NCBI GenBank assembly: GCA_026770575.1
Contig: MU657174.1
Location: 650,387-714,386, forward strand
Source of the DNA: Pelagophyceae sp. CCMP2097
Lineage: Eukaryota > Sar > Pelagophyceae
Length of the DNA stretch: 64,000 nucleotides
Reading direction: 5' to 3'
Made by a program: the position numbers and the translations under genes. A model generated the notes under the pieces. That model did not search any database. It was not told the DNA's origin and saw nothing but the letters and a program-made list of their open reading frames with translations. Shown here one piece after another: positions 54,034 through 64,000 of this stretch; the first letter of the stretch is position 1; every line of letters starts with the position of its first letter.

Positions 54034-55669
54034 TCAGTGCTGCGGCGGCGGCGGTAGGTCCCAGGCGTGCTCGGGCGGCTGGCCGAGGGCCATTCGAGCG
54101 AGGTCGTCTTCTGCGCGCGTCCTTTTTGCCGTGAGCTGCTCGAGCTTTTGCAAAATGGGTTCGAGTTTGGACCTCGAGAAAGTGACGCGGAGCGTCAGGC
54201 TCCGCGTTTGCCGCCGGGCCGCCGAGCCACCGCGTGGCGGCTTGAGGTCGACGTCGAACGTTTCCGCCTGCTGCGTCATGAGGCGGCGTAGATGGACGCG
54301 GGCCGTCCCCAGGATGACCGCCGGCGCCCCACCGCCGCCGCCGACGAGGTCGACGACGAGCGTCGCTTTTCCAGTGGCGATGGAATGGATCGTCAGCAGC
54401 TGGTCGCTCTTGCCGTTGACGAGCGGCGGCGAGACGGCGGCGCTTTCGGCGGGGTGCGTTTGCAGGTAGCGCCGGAGCGGCTCGAGGCCCGCGAGCGTGT
54501 CCGCCGCGCCGGCGTCGCGCCGCAGCGAGATGGCCACGCGAACGGCCACGTCGGCCGCGTCCGAGTCGGCCGCGTCGTCGTCGGCCTGGAGCTCGATTAT
54601 GCGACAGTCGAGCTTTGCGAGGGGCGCCCAATCCTCCGGCTCGCCTAACAGCGACGAGAGCCCAAAGTAGCCGACCCAGGAGTCGTCTTCGGCGACGGCG
54701 CGCGGCGGGATGGCGATCCGCGCCACTTCGTCGTAGGCCTCTGCGAGCCTTGCCAATTCCGCAAAAGCCGCGTTCTTGTCGATTTGCGCCGTCAGCCTTC
54801 GCCGCAGCTTCATTAGCATGGCGAGCTTGTGTTTGCCGAACTTTGGCAGGCCGTGCAAGTGCTTAAAGGCGAGCTTGTCCATGTTGCCGTCCACCAATGC
54901 CTCGTTGACCAGGGCGTCTTCGGCGTCTAGATCGGCGTCGTCGAACGTCGCGCCCGAGACCGCCGACCAAAGCACAACGTCCTGCGCTTGCGAAGACGCC
55001 TGCGCAACTTCCTCCGGGGCGGGGGCCTTTGCGCGCACGCCGCGCAGCTGCGCGATGGCGGCCTCGATGGGGGCGGCGCGAGAGTACTTGAACGTAAGCT
55101 CGCAGAACAGCGCCGCCGAGCCACCGCCCGCCTAGTACGGGCATCAGAAGGTAGCGTCTCTCCAGCGGTCGACACGCATCCGCGTAATACGGTTGTCTAC
55201 GCACCACGTCGAGGACGATGCGCCTGCGCTCGGGCCGCTGCGATGTGACCTCGGCGAGGTCGATAACGGCCGTGGCCACCGCGGCGCCGCCGCCGGCGTC
55301 GACGACGTGGAGCGCCAGGCTGCAGTGGCGCGAGGTGACGGGCGCGAAGATGAGGACCTGGTTGAGTTTGTGCTCCCAAGAGTCGCCGCTCCGCTCCGCC
55401 GGCGCGAGGCGCGAGAGCTGCGCCTTGCCGTCGACGTGGCACCGCAGCGCGCGCTGCGGCGGCGGGCCACCCGAGTATGCCCTCTTTTGCGGGGTGAAGA
55501 CGAGGGAGACGAGGCGGAGCTCGACAAGGCCGAGTGCGAGGCCGTGGCGCGAGTAGGCCACACCTTCTGGCTCGCGCACGCGCTCAACTTTGCGCACGGC
55601 GGCCAGCCGCTTCCGCATTAGCTGCAGCTCCGTCGCCCGGCCGTCGGGCGGCGCCTCGTCGTCGGACAT
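54034..55669 (-). CDS. C2-like domain protein (2 exons)
   Basis: Exons 55205-55669 and 54034-55131 join across a 73-nt GTGCGT-TAG intron, giving 520 aa. The start MSDDEAPPDGRATELQLMRK is followed by beta-strand-rich sequence (LVELRLVSLVFTPQKRAY, LNQVLIFAPVTSRHCSLALH, AVIDLAEVTSQRPERRRIVL) that reads like a C2 sandwich. Exon 2 opens with GGGSAALFCELTFKYSRAA, a typical C2 end. A second C2-like module with LLTIHSIATGKATLVVDLVG and VILGTARVHLRRLM lies near the C-terminus. Calcium ligands are not obvious. The function is unknown; lipid or protein binding is inferred from the fold. Confidence 0.65.
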
Positions 55670-55955
55670 TGCAAGGCTCGGGGCCAGCGCCGCTCTCGTT
55701 CCGATCGCAAGTTCCTTTCGGATTTCTGCATTTTCGGATTTTGCAAAATTTCCGGAAGGGGGTTCTTGGTGATTGCACTCCACTACATTGTAGGCCAAAG
55801 GGTCTTACCGCACGAGTGGGGCCCACGTTCACCACCATGCCAGTCTATACATTCACACCCTCTCAGTTGCAACGGAGTGTCTTCGGCGGCACGCGCGCAT
55901 CCCCCGCGGCTTCGTAGTGTGGTAAAACTGAGTATAGGAAGCATCGTGTCGCGGG

Positions 55956-57774
55956 TCAGTGTTCCGCGGAGTTGCCTCTGAATTCCGGCGGCGCGCTGCC
56001 GTCCGCAAAGGCGTGGAACGCGCCGGCGCCGAATAATGAGACGGCCATCCAGGAGACGAAGACGGGCCCCCACCTTGTCGGGCCGAACGCCTCAAGGAGC
56101 CAACCCGTCGCCGCGACGCCAACGATGCCCGCCAGCGTCCCCGCAGAGTTCGCCAGGCCCATGACCGCCCCGGCGTAGCGCGGGCACACGTCCATGTGGT
56201 TCACCGCGAAGCCTGCGCAGGCCGCGTGATGCCTCTCCGGGCCGTGGCGAGTTCTACGTGAGGGTCTTTCGTCGGACGCGGGAAAGGCACCTCCTCGGCT
56301 CAGCGCGGCAAAGGCGGCGACGAGCGTCAAGTAGCCGACCCTACGCACGACTCAGGCTTTTGCGGTCGCCAGGCACGCGCCGGGGATGCGGGGGACTGAC
56401 GCGACTTCTGCGGAGAGGGCCGTTTGGCACGTCAGCGCGAAGAGAGAAACAGCGACGCCCAAAAAGCCCAGCGTGTTGAGGAGCTTTCGCGCGTGCGCCT
56501 TCGAAGGCAGCACGTGCACCGCCATGTTGCTCAGCACGCCGCTCCTTTTCGAGGCAGTCGACGCTGACCGGGCGCTGCTTCATTTCCGACTCACAGGTTT
56601 GTGAAGACGAAGAGCGCGACGCTGGGGGCGATCTTCGTCGCCTTCATGGCCTTGAGCTGGATGTGGTGTGCGTTTTCGAAGTACGAGGGGGTCCAGTTCA
56701 TAAACGCAAAGACCACGTAGTGAAAAGCGAAATTGGCGCAAACCTAGACGAGGTGCATCGACGAGGACGCGACGTCTCCCAAGGACGTACGATGGCGAGG
56801 ATGGGCGGCGATTTGCAAAGCTGAGCCCACGGGATGGCCTCGTGCGCCGCGGCCTTGACGGGCGGCACCGTTTTCTTGGGCCAATTGTCTTCCATTCCGT
56901 CGTCGTCGTGCTTCGGCTTATCTTGGAGGAAGACCTCCGTCGACGGATCGGGGCTGCGGCGGCGGAGGCCGTCGGCCTAGGCGGATGCCGTGTGGCAAAG
57001 ATGACGGCAGACTCGGAATCGCGCCATTTCCGCGCACGACGCGTCTCCTGGGTTGTCCGACAGAGACGGACGCGGCCTCTCTGCGGCCCAAAAAACGAGC
57101 CAGACCCCAAACGCGGCGGCCTGGAGCTTGTAGACGCGGCTCGCTTCCATGCCCGGGAGCCAGAGCATGGCTGCCGCGGAGCCGGCGTACATGCCGCTCG
57201 TGGCGAAGGAGACCACGGGCGCGGACCGCGTCGACGGCTTGGCGGCAAGCACAGAGTGGATCGAGGGAAAGACGAAGCCCTGCACGGCGCCGACGACGAC
57301 GCGCATCGCGAACGCGAGATGCAGGTTCACCGGCGCGCCTTCGACGCAGAGCAGCGCCGCCGCGCGCGAGATGGCCGCGAGGATTAGGACGGCGCCGAAG
57401 ATGAGGTGGTGCGCGCCGACGACTTGCACCTGGGGCCGTGGGATCCACCGATCGTTCGACGGGCGGCCGCATGAGCGTAGCATCCGACAGGCGGCCGCAT
57501 AAGTGTCAAAAGACGCCCGGGTCACGCACGAGCCTGGCGGCCGGTATCTGCGTGCAAATGTACCCATAGTAAAACGCCGAGAGCACCCAGCCTATGCTTG
57601 CGGTTGCCGCCGTCCTTTCGGGGGCGTCAGCGCACCCTTGTCGGCCTGGGAGGCGCCGGCTTCGTCTGCTTGCTGCGAGAACGCAATCGCGAACCCGACG
57701 CGGTCCCCATAGAGCAGAAACGTGCACAGCGAGCACAGCGTCACCGTGACCAGGTCTGACGACGAGATGCCCAT
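55956..57774 (-). CDS. Major facilitator transporter, SLC17/anion-transporter type (about 8 exons)
   Basis: An MFS transporter related to SLC17 phosphate/anion carriers. Exon 1 (57636-57774) starts MGISSSDLVTVTLCSLCTFL and has YGDRVGFAIAFSQQ. Exon 2 (57530-57591) reads GWVLSAFYYGYICTQIPAAR, the diagnostic second helix. Exon 3 from 57429 has VVGAVQGFVFPSIHSVLAA and SGMYAGSAAAMLWLPG. Later exons include EDNWPKKTVPPVKAA, NWTPSYFENAHHIQLKAMKA, SNMAVHVLPS and the last exon NHMDVCPRYAGAVMGLANSA and GIVGVAATGWLLEAFG, ending at TGA 55956. The middle and 3' splice junctions are only approximate. The catalytic-site region FAVNHMDVCPRYAG is strongly conserved. It is probably a plasma-membrane or plastid anion carrier; targeting is unresolved because upstream exons may exist. 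Confidence 0.8.
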
Positions 57775-58030
57775 GGCCTCCGCCGCCCCGCCGGCGAGAC
57801 CTGTGCTTGAATGTGCGAGCGGCCCGGCGCGAGGCGTTTTGACCAACACTATCGCCGAAATAATTGCGTCCCGACCGGCCGATCATCGACGCGCGACGGG
57901 ACGAGGCGCGTGCGACGCCCGGCCGCTCCTTCGCCCCCGGCGGCGAGCGGCGACCCACCGCACCTCCTTTGTAGCCGGCTGCGCGACCGCTGGCAGTTTG
58001 CGTCCCGGCGAGCATCTTAGGACCGACGGC

Positions 58031-58541
58031 ATGACTTCGGGCATGACGCGCACGCTGCTGCTCTGTGAGCCACGGTGCAGCGTCCACTAACCGCGCAGCG
58101 TCTCAACGCGCCGACGCAGGTCTCTTGACGGCGGCGCACGTCGGGGCGCTGGCGCCAAGCCGCGCCGCGGCGACGGCGCCTCGCGCCCGGACGACGAGGC
58201 GCTCCGCCGGGCCGCGCACGAAGCTGTGAGTCACCCTTGCCCGCCCTCGGCCTTTCACCCTCGACGCTTCGATCGAGTCGCCGCCGATTCGATGGAAGAT
58301 TGCCCGGACTTTCACCAAGCGCGCGGCCCGACGTTGCTTCCGTAGCTTCGGCTCCGGCCCGAAGAAGAGCGACGACGACGACGGCCCCAAGTCGTTCTTC
58401 ACCGAGGCGCCGCAGAAGGAGCGCGACACGCTCGTCCCGGCCCTGGCCGTCGGGTCGATATTGTTCTTCGGAGGCGTCTACGCGACGGAGACGCTCCGGC
58501 TGATCAGCCGCGGCGAGTTCTACATGCCCCACTTCTTCTAA
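58031..58541 (+). CDS. Small plastid-targeted single-membrane-span protein (3 exons)
   Basis: Exons 58031-58064, 58120-58225 and 58346-58541 give 111 aa with closed phases. The N-terminus MTSGMTRTLLLCLLTAAHVG then ALAPSRAAATAPRARTTRRS looks like a signal peptide followed by a basic, Ser/Thr-rich transit peptide. The mature part is FGSGPKKSDDDDGPKSFFTE, a helix LVPALAVGSILFFGGVYATE and a C-terminus FYMPHFF. Size and layout resemble small thylakoid subunits of photosystems, but I do not recognise the family. It converges with the light-harvesting gene. Confidence 0.7.
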
Positions 58542-58793
58542 TCTTCCCGCGGAACCAAGACGGACCCACTTGGGCCAAGCTCCCTTGAACCGCTGACGCT
58601 ACTTGGACGTCTCCTCGAGAGATCGACGCATCTTTGGCCAAGCTCACGCGTAACTCGAGAGACCGACCCGCGCCGCGAGTGGAACGAATCTCAGAGTCTC
58701 GCGGGATCTCGGAGTACTGAGGAAAGGCTATTTTACCGAAGTAAGTGTCAGTCCTCGGGCCTCAATCGAGGCCATCATCTGAGCGCGTTGCGC

Positions 58794-59634
58794 TTAGAAG
58801 AGCTTGCCCTTGAAGATGACCTCCTGAGCCACCATGCCCGCGATGGCGATCATGGCGAGGCGGCCGTTGTTCAGCTCCTTCGTCTCCATGTCGAACGAGT
58901 CGGCCTTGCCGGGCGGCTTGAGGTCGAGCGGGTCGAACTCGAAGTCACCCGGGACGCGGTTCGCCTTGAGCGTCCACAGGTTGCCGTCGAACGGCGACTC
59001 GAAGGTAAACACGGAGAAGACCTCGATGACGCCGATGTAGAGGACGACAATCGGCCAGAACGTCTGCAGCGGCGTCTCCTGGAAAGCGAGGTACGACGGG
59101 ACGTCGATGTTGCCGCCGAAGAGCGGGTGGAACACTTCCGCGACTAAGAAGCCGGCGGCGGCGAGCATGGCGACGCCTGATTGTATTTGTTGTGGAGACG
59201 GCCCGGGCGTTTATCAAAGTAGAGTAGACGGTCCGGGGGTTTATCAAAGTAGGCGTTGGACTTACGGCAGTGCTTCAGCTCCGACTCGCGGAAGTACTTG
59301 ACGCGCGCCTCGGACTTGTCCGCCGCGATGCCGAGCGGGTCAAAGTAGCCGAACGGGGCCGTCACGCCCGGGAGCTTCTTGATGTCAAACTTCGGCGGCG
59401 GCGGCGGCGGCGGCGGCGCCGCGACCGGCTCGGGGGGAGTCGCGGCCGACATCATCCTATGGAAGGCGTCGAGCGCCAGTTTAGGAAACTCTAACCCGAC
59501 GAGGCCCCTATACCAGCGAGGACCCCCCCCCCCCCGGCGCGCGCGCTGGCTGCGCACCGCGAGGACGTCGTCTGCTGCGCCGGCAGCACGAATGCGGACG
59601 CCGAGGCGACGAGGAGGGCGGAGATAAGCTGCAT
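58794..59634 (-). CDS. Fucoxanthin-chlorophyll a/c-type light-harvesting protein (3 exons)
   Basis: LHC-superfamily antenna protein of a secondary red-lineage plastid. Exons 59558-59634, 59266-59456 and 58794-59176 give 216 aa. The presequence MQLISALLVASASAFVLPAQ contains the ASAF motif that directs proteins into these plastids. After a Pro-rich stretch the mature protein has FGYFDPLGIA, helix 1 with YFRESELKHCRVAMLAAAGF, helix 2 IVVLYIGVIEVFSVF, and helix 3 with KELNNGRLAMIAIAGMVAQE, the chlorophyll-binding signatures. In helix 1 the usual KHGR is KHCR. The codon after Cys is split by the intron. Intron 1 contains a run of 13 C; intron 2 contains a 30-bp-period tandem duplication. Confidence 0.95.
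59196..59252. repeat. Tandem duplication in the light-harvesting gene intron 2
   Basis: AGACGGCCCGGGCGTTTATC (start of the 27-bp unit) recurs at 59226-59252 with two differences, a 30-bp period, inside an 89-nt intron. Two units thus make up two thirds of the intron. Confidence 0.85.
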
Positions 59635-59998
59635 GGTGCGTATAGTTGGCTTTGTGAGTCAGGAGGGTTGTGGTTGGCCTGATGACGGAGTCCGAAACTA
59701 TCGCCGATGTTTTCCTTCTGACGGCTTCACGTTCCTAAAGCGCGTTCGAGGCGAGCTCTTAGCGCGGAGCACCGGCCGGGCGGATCTTTCGGCTGACGAT
59801 TGCCGGACCTTTTATGGGTAAATGTGCGCTGCTCGAGATTCACACCGCGCGCGTCGCGGCCCGCGCGCCGAGGTGGCGCACCGCTCCCCGCCATTTCGAC
59901 TCTCCGGCCCGCCCTGCCGATTCTAACGCCCAATGCCGATCTCAACGGCTTTTGGCAACGTCCTTGAGTCGATCGCAAACAGGAACAGGGCGGCGACA
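59635..59998. promoter_or_regulatory. Bidirectional promoter region of light-harvesting and TPT genes
   Basis: 364 bp between head-to-head start codons of the antenna protein (minus) and the triose-phosphate translocator (plus). It contains AT-richer stretches (near 59694-59712 and TTTTATGGGTAAATG near 59810). Shared, light-linked control of the two genes is inference. Confidence 0.5.
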
Positions 59999-61910
59999 AT
60001 GAGGTCCACTTCCCTCGTCTGCGCCCTTGCCGTGGCGGGCGCGTTCCAGGCGCCGGCCCTGCAGCGCGCCGCCGCGCCGAAGAGCGCCTTGGCGAGGCGC
60101 ACGGCCCCGATGGCCATGCAGTCGCCCTTTGCCCGCTTTGGCTCAAAGGCCGCGGTCGCGCCGCGAAACCTCGTCCGCGTCAAGTCGGGCGGCGACGCGC
60201 CCGCCGCCTCGGAGTCCAAGGGCGGCGGCGTCGACGTGCGTAGACACCCCCGCCGCAGGGCCCGCTTTCAGGGCCCGCTTTATCAGTAGCGCAGGTTCCG
60301 CTCCTGCTTTACTTCTTCTTCTGGTACCTCGGCAACTACTACTACAACATCTCCAACAAGTGCGTCTCCTGAACCGCCAGGCGCGCGGGACCCCGCCCAA
60401 ACGAGAATCGTATTCTCGCCCCGGCCGCGGCGGCCTAAGTGGATTCGCGCGCGGCAGTTTGGAACGGTCCGATGTCGAGATGCCGGCCCGCCAGCGCCTT
60501 CTGAGGCGGCTGCGTCACCGCGTGCCCGCAGGCTCGCGCTCAAGGCGGCGGGCGGCGCCGCGGGGTTCCCGATGACGATTTCGACGCTGCAGCTCGGTGG
60601 GCTATTATTTTTGAATCTCCCGCACGTGTTTTTGATGAAGTTTATTATTATTAAGGGGCGCGCCCGAGACGGCGCTGACGACGGCGGCGATCCAAGCCCG
60701 CATCGCGTGAACCGCGGTGGTAGGCGTCGGCGCCGTCTACGCCATGTTCCTCTGGCTCGCGTGAGTGGCCGTCTCGCCTGGGAGGACGCTTCCCCCTGGG
60801 AGGACGCTTCCCCCCACGACGGACGAGCGGCTGCCCGCTGTGCATCGCGTTGATCGTGATCGTCCGTCTCGCAGGCCGGACTCGCGCGCTTTCCCGACGA
60901 CGACGTCGAAGGACGTCCTTTCACGCCGCGTCCCTCTGGCGGCGACGAACCGCTTTCTGGGATGCGCTTTTTCCCGGGGCGCTCTCTTCGCGCCACGTTT
61001 TCCCTCGAGCGCCGCCCTTAGATCGCCAAGCTGCTGCCCGTGGCCGTGTGCAACGCCGGCGCGCACGCGTCGTCCGTCTTCGCGCTGTCGGCCGGCGCCG
61101 TCTCTTTTGGCCAGATCGTCAAGGCCGCCGAGCCCGCCTTCGCCGCCGTCATCGGTGCGCAACCGCCGCGAAGAGGCCATCTTCCCGCCGCGAAGAGGCT
61201 GGCAAAGGGCGCCGCCCCGGGGCACATATATTTGATTTGGCCGCGTCGACGCGCGACGTAGGCACGTTTGTCTATGGCTCCAAGATTTCCCTCGCCAAGT
61301 GGCTCTGCCTCATCCCCGTCATCGGCGGCGTCGTCCTCGCCTCGGTCAAGGAGCTCGACTTTGCCGTCTCGGCGCTCGTCTCGGCGTCGATTGTGAGTCG
61401 CTTTGACCGCGCGCGCCCTCCAAGCGCCTTTCCGCACTTGCCGCCGACGCTCGCAAATAGGCCAACGTCTTTGCTGCGTTCAAGGGTAACGAGAACGCGA
61501 AGGTGATGACGACGCCGGGACTCAAGGAGCGCATCGGCTCGGTGGGCAACCAGTTTGCGCTGACCACGCTGCTCTCGTTCGTGCTGTCGCTGCCGCTCGT
61601 CTACTTCAACGAGGGCCACAAGCTGGGCCAGTTCGTCACCCTCTGGAAGTCGAACCCCATCGTTCGCCTGAACGTGATTGCCTCGGGCCTTTACTTTTAC
61701 GGCTACAACGAGCTCGCGACCATGACCATCAAGAAGACGTCGGCCGTGACGCAGTCCGTCGCCAACACGGCCAAGCGCGTCATCGTCATCGTCGGCGTCG
61801 CCCTGGTCCTCGGCGAGTCGCTCGAGCCCATCAAGCTCCTGGGCTGCTCGATTGGCATCGGCGGCGTCTTCCTCTACTCGATCATCGACAGCATCATCAA
61901 GAAGAAGTAA
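59999..61910 (+). CDS. TPT: Plastid triose-phosphate/phosphate translocator (8 exons)
   Basis: Carrier of the plastid phosphate-translocator family, which exchanges triose phosphate for phosphate across plastid membranes. Exons 59999-60235, 60295-60359, 60532-60596, 60724-60760, 60875-60914, 61022-61154, 61262-61392 and 61461-61910 give 385 aa with every phase closed. The presequence MRSTSLVCALAVAGAFQAPA has the AF cleavage motif. The mature protein has FFFWYLGNYYYNISNK, KLLPVAVCNAGAHASSVFAL, VSFGQIVKAAEPAFAAVIG, a Lys/Arg-containing substrate-site helix near YFYGYNELATMTIKK and TAKRVIVIVGVALVLGE, ending IIKKK. Exon 4 is 37 nt and exon 5 is 40 nt. Two introns contain small tandem duplications. 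Confidence 0.95.
60778..60813. repeat. 18-bp tandem duplication in TPT intron 4
   Basis: CTGGGAGGACGCTTCCCC occurs twice in a row (60778-60795, 60796-60813). A comparable duplicated word, CCGCCGCGAAGAGGC, occurs at 61163-61177 and 61185-61199 in intron 6 of the same gene. Confidence 0.85.
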
Positions 61911-62399
61911 GCGCCCCGCACCCGGCCCGCCATTGGGGCGGGCCACCGGCGGCCGCAGAATGCACCGCGCCCGCGGGCCCGGCGCGGCCCACTTTAAAGC
62001 GCCAGCCCGCTTGGTGAACGCCACAAATTTTATTTTAACACCTTTCCGTGGCTCCAATCCTGACTTCAGAGCTTCAGCGCGCCGCAAACGAAGGGGTTAT
62101 GAAGCATTTACTAGACCGCCCGCGTGCCCTCGGGTGCGCGGGTCGGCTTGATCCTCGACCAGCAAGAGATGCTGTCGTAGAGGTTCAGAGGAAGAAGAGC
62201 GTTGCGTCCTCGTCAACGCACTTGCCCATTGGATTTGATGGGAAAGTCAGTTTCCCTTTGGGGAGTTGGGAAAGTCCAACGTACGTTAGTCCAACTTTAA
62301 AATTGTATCACAAAAGTAACGTTCCGCCCGAATCAAGTCCGCGATAATCTTCGGCGATTTGCACACTAAAGACGGTTGCGACGACGGTCGCAGCGCGGC
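61911..62399. other. Intergenic, TPT 3' flank
   Basis: 489 bp between the TPT stop and the tail-anchored protein gene. An inverted GC-rich repeat follows the stop (GCCCGCCATTGGGGCGGGC, 61927-61945) and the rest is AT-richer. No gene is seen. Confidence 0.5.
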
Positions 62400-62917
62400 A
62401 TGGCGGACGAGTACGACGACGACGACGCGTACGAGGACGACGACGCGGCGTACGACGCCGACGAAACCCCCGGCGGCGGCGCGCGTGGCGGCGCGGAAAC
62501 GGCGGCGCCCGCGGGCCGCGACGACGAGCTGCGGCGACGGCAGCAGTGCGTGGCCGCCCCCGGCCTCTCCTTTGGCGACGTTTGCGCTTAGGACGTTCAA
62601 GGACGAGCTGCAGCGGACCAAGGCCAAGCTGGCTGGGATGCCGCACGGCTGGGAGGCGGCGTCTCGCGTGGACCAGCGCGAGTGGCGCGGGCACGAGAGC
62701 GAAGGCCTGACGCCCCAGTTCTGGGTCGGCATCGTGCTCCTGATCTTCGTCATCGCCCTCATGGTCTGGGGGCTCGTAAGCTCGGACGACGAAGTCGAGG
62801 TGCGGCCGCTCCTCGCCTCGGGACCCGAGAAAGCCCGCCGAGGAGGCCCTTGAAAGGGACGGCACTCTTGACTGCGGCGCATCACAGGAGTTCGACGAAT
62901 ACGACGACGTGTACTAG
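62400..62917 (+). CDS. Small tail-anchored membrane protein with acidic ends (3 exons)
   Basis: Exons 62400-62545, 62592-62799 and 62888-62917 give 127 aa with closed phases. The N-terminus is acidic (MADEYDDDDAYEDDDAAYDA), then a charged helix (FKDELQRTKAKLAGM), HGWEAASRVDQREWRG, one transmembrane helix FWVGIVLLIFVIALMVWGLV and a short acidic tail ending EFDEYDDVY. The last 10-codon exon is supported by phase and by restoring an acidic end. Family not recognised; the layout is that of a tail-anchored protein. Confidence 0.7.
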
Positions 62918-63306
62918 CCCCGCTCCTCGCCACGCAAAGAGGAGCCATGTTTCCGACGGCGCGCCGCGCGCCCGTCGCTCTCGACACGCGCACTCTCCTC
63001 GAGCTGCTCCCGTGCCGCCGGGGCGTTTGTTTTAAGTATGCGCATGAATCGCACCGCTCCCGAAGCGCACCCGGGCCGCCCGCGCGACTCGTTTCGGGTT
63101 TGCCCAACCGCCGGGCACAGCGCAGGGGTGGATCAAATCCTTAAAGGAGAGAGAGGGGCCAGCTATCCGACTGAAATTAATCATCGACGAAATGGGGATT
63201 TGACAGAATAGCGTAGGGTAGACGCGGACGCGGACGCGGTCCAGCCCGAGGCAGGGCGCATCGGCCTCGGGATCCAGCGCGCGCGCGCCGCCGCCGCCAA
63301 TACCGC
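62918..63306. other. Intergenic, no gene seen
   Basis: About 390 bp with a locally AT-rich patch near 63165-63215. It separates the tail-anchored gene from the right-edge gene and gives no support for coding exons. Confidence 0.4.
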
Positions 63307-64000
63307 ATGGACGGCGGTTCGACGGAAGTGGCCTCTGGGGGCTTGGACCACGCGGGCATGAACGAAGGGTCTAGCGACAGCGTCCTCCGCGGGCATGCCG
63401 CGGCGGCGGCCGAAACCCGCGGAAACGCGCAAACATAGGCTCAGCGACTCGTTCTACGGGTCGCTCTCCGAAGAGGCGCCAGGTGCGTCGCAGCTGCGGG
63501 GGGGTCGGCATGCCTCCTTTCAATTGATCCGCGAGCCCGAGGCGGCGAGGACAGCCGAGACTGGCTGCGACCTTGCCGGCCCGCGGCCCGCGGCCGCTTC
63601 GAATCCAATCGGAGAGGACGCGGGCGCCGCGCCCTCTGAGCATGGATCCTATACGAAACCACGACGCACTCCTTGCAACGCCGCATCACTCTAGGCGACT
63701 GGGGGAGCTCGGCGGTGGTGCGTTCCTCGCGCGCTTCAGCAGCGCCGTGCCTCTACCGGGAGACGGCTCGCCGCGCTCGATCGCGCGTCTTCGCCCCGCG
63801 GCGGCCGCCGCCAGGCGCCGCCGCGAGGCCTGAGACCCCCCGTGGTCGCTCAATCGCTGCGGCGGACGCCCCTCCGCTTCATCTCGTGCGTAGGGCGACG
63901 CGGCGGCGGCGGCGTCCATGGGGCTCCTCAGCCACACGCCTCCCGTCGGGACGCCCTCCTCGTCATCCAGCGCAGCGTCCTGCGACCGGGGCAGCCTCGC
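63307..64000 (+). CDS. Putative gene running off the right edge (partial)
   Basis: Exon 1 (63307-63368) starts MDGGSTEVASGGLDHAGMNE and joins in phase to 63439-63482 (LSDSFYGSLSEEAP), then to an exon from 63695 (GDWGSSAV). A further open stretch after the acceptor near 63893 (GDAAAAASMGLLSHTPPVG) reaches the end of the window. The sequence is Ser/Gly-rich with no recognisable domain. Phase closure at two introns is the only support, so the gene is tentative. Confidence 0.35.

Noticed and set aside
61272..62087. Minus-strand 271-aa open frame over the end of TPT
   Set aside because: It is antisense to well-conserved transporter exons and composed of Arg/Asp/Val shadow sequence.

Overview
The window is nuclear DNA of a photosynthetic eukaryote, very probably a GC-rich ochrophyte alga of the pelagophyte type (Aureococcus-like). 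The reasons are visible in the sequence. There are about 60 short spliceosomal introns, mostly 42-120 nt. A fucoxanthin-chlorophyll a/c-type light-harvesting protein and a triose-phosphate translocator have N-termini that look like a signal peptide followed by an ASAF/AF-type transit motif. Core eukaryotic genes are present (clathrin heavy chain, beta-tubulin, U5 snRNP GTPase, Qa-SNARE), and there is no bacterial operon structure. The species assignment is inference. Exon structures were built by hand from frame, splice signals and phase; where the phases close exactly I give junctions.

Layout. 0.4-13 kb, mostly minus strand: clathrin heavy chain, an SPF30/SMNDC1 splicing factor with two Tudor domains, the U5-116K/Snu114 GTPase and a membrane sulfotransferase. 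13-25 kb, plus strand: ankyrin protein, a possible coiled-coil gene, a K+ channel with a CNBD-like domain, an EF-hand protein, a complete hAT-like MITE, an alpha/beta hydrolase and intronless beta-tubulin. 25-38 kb, minus strand: a FAIM/PDZ-like protein, a giant PB1-MAP3K-WD40 kinase, an ABC1/UbiB kinase, and an interrupted FG-GAP/ice-binding protein gene. 38-47 kb: an AT-rich island, a decayed MYND-RING-Sel1 gene, a HELQ/POLQ-type helicase and a Tlg2/syntaxin-16-like SNARE. 47-58 kb: a nucleotidyltransferase fused to an EamA transporter, a Nudix-HAD fusion, a small Cys-rich membrane protein, a C2-like protein and an SLC17-like transporter. 58-62 kb: three plastid genes (a small thylakoid-type protein, a light-harvesting protein and a triose-phosphate translocator); the last two share a 364-bp divergent promoter region. 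The right edge has a tail-anchored protein and a gene running off the window.

Most genes do unrelated housekeeping jobs. Visible links are the membrane-traffic genes (clathrin, syntaxin), two neighbouring spliceosome genes, and the plastid cluster, where light capture and triose-phosphate export sit back to back. The most unusual content is the set of multidomain fusions (nucleotidyltransferase-transporter, PB1-kinase-WD40, Nudix-HAD, ice-binding/FG-GAP), the hAT-like MITE, and an intron population dominated by GTGCG donor sites.
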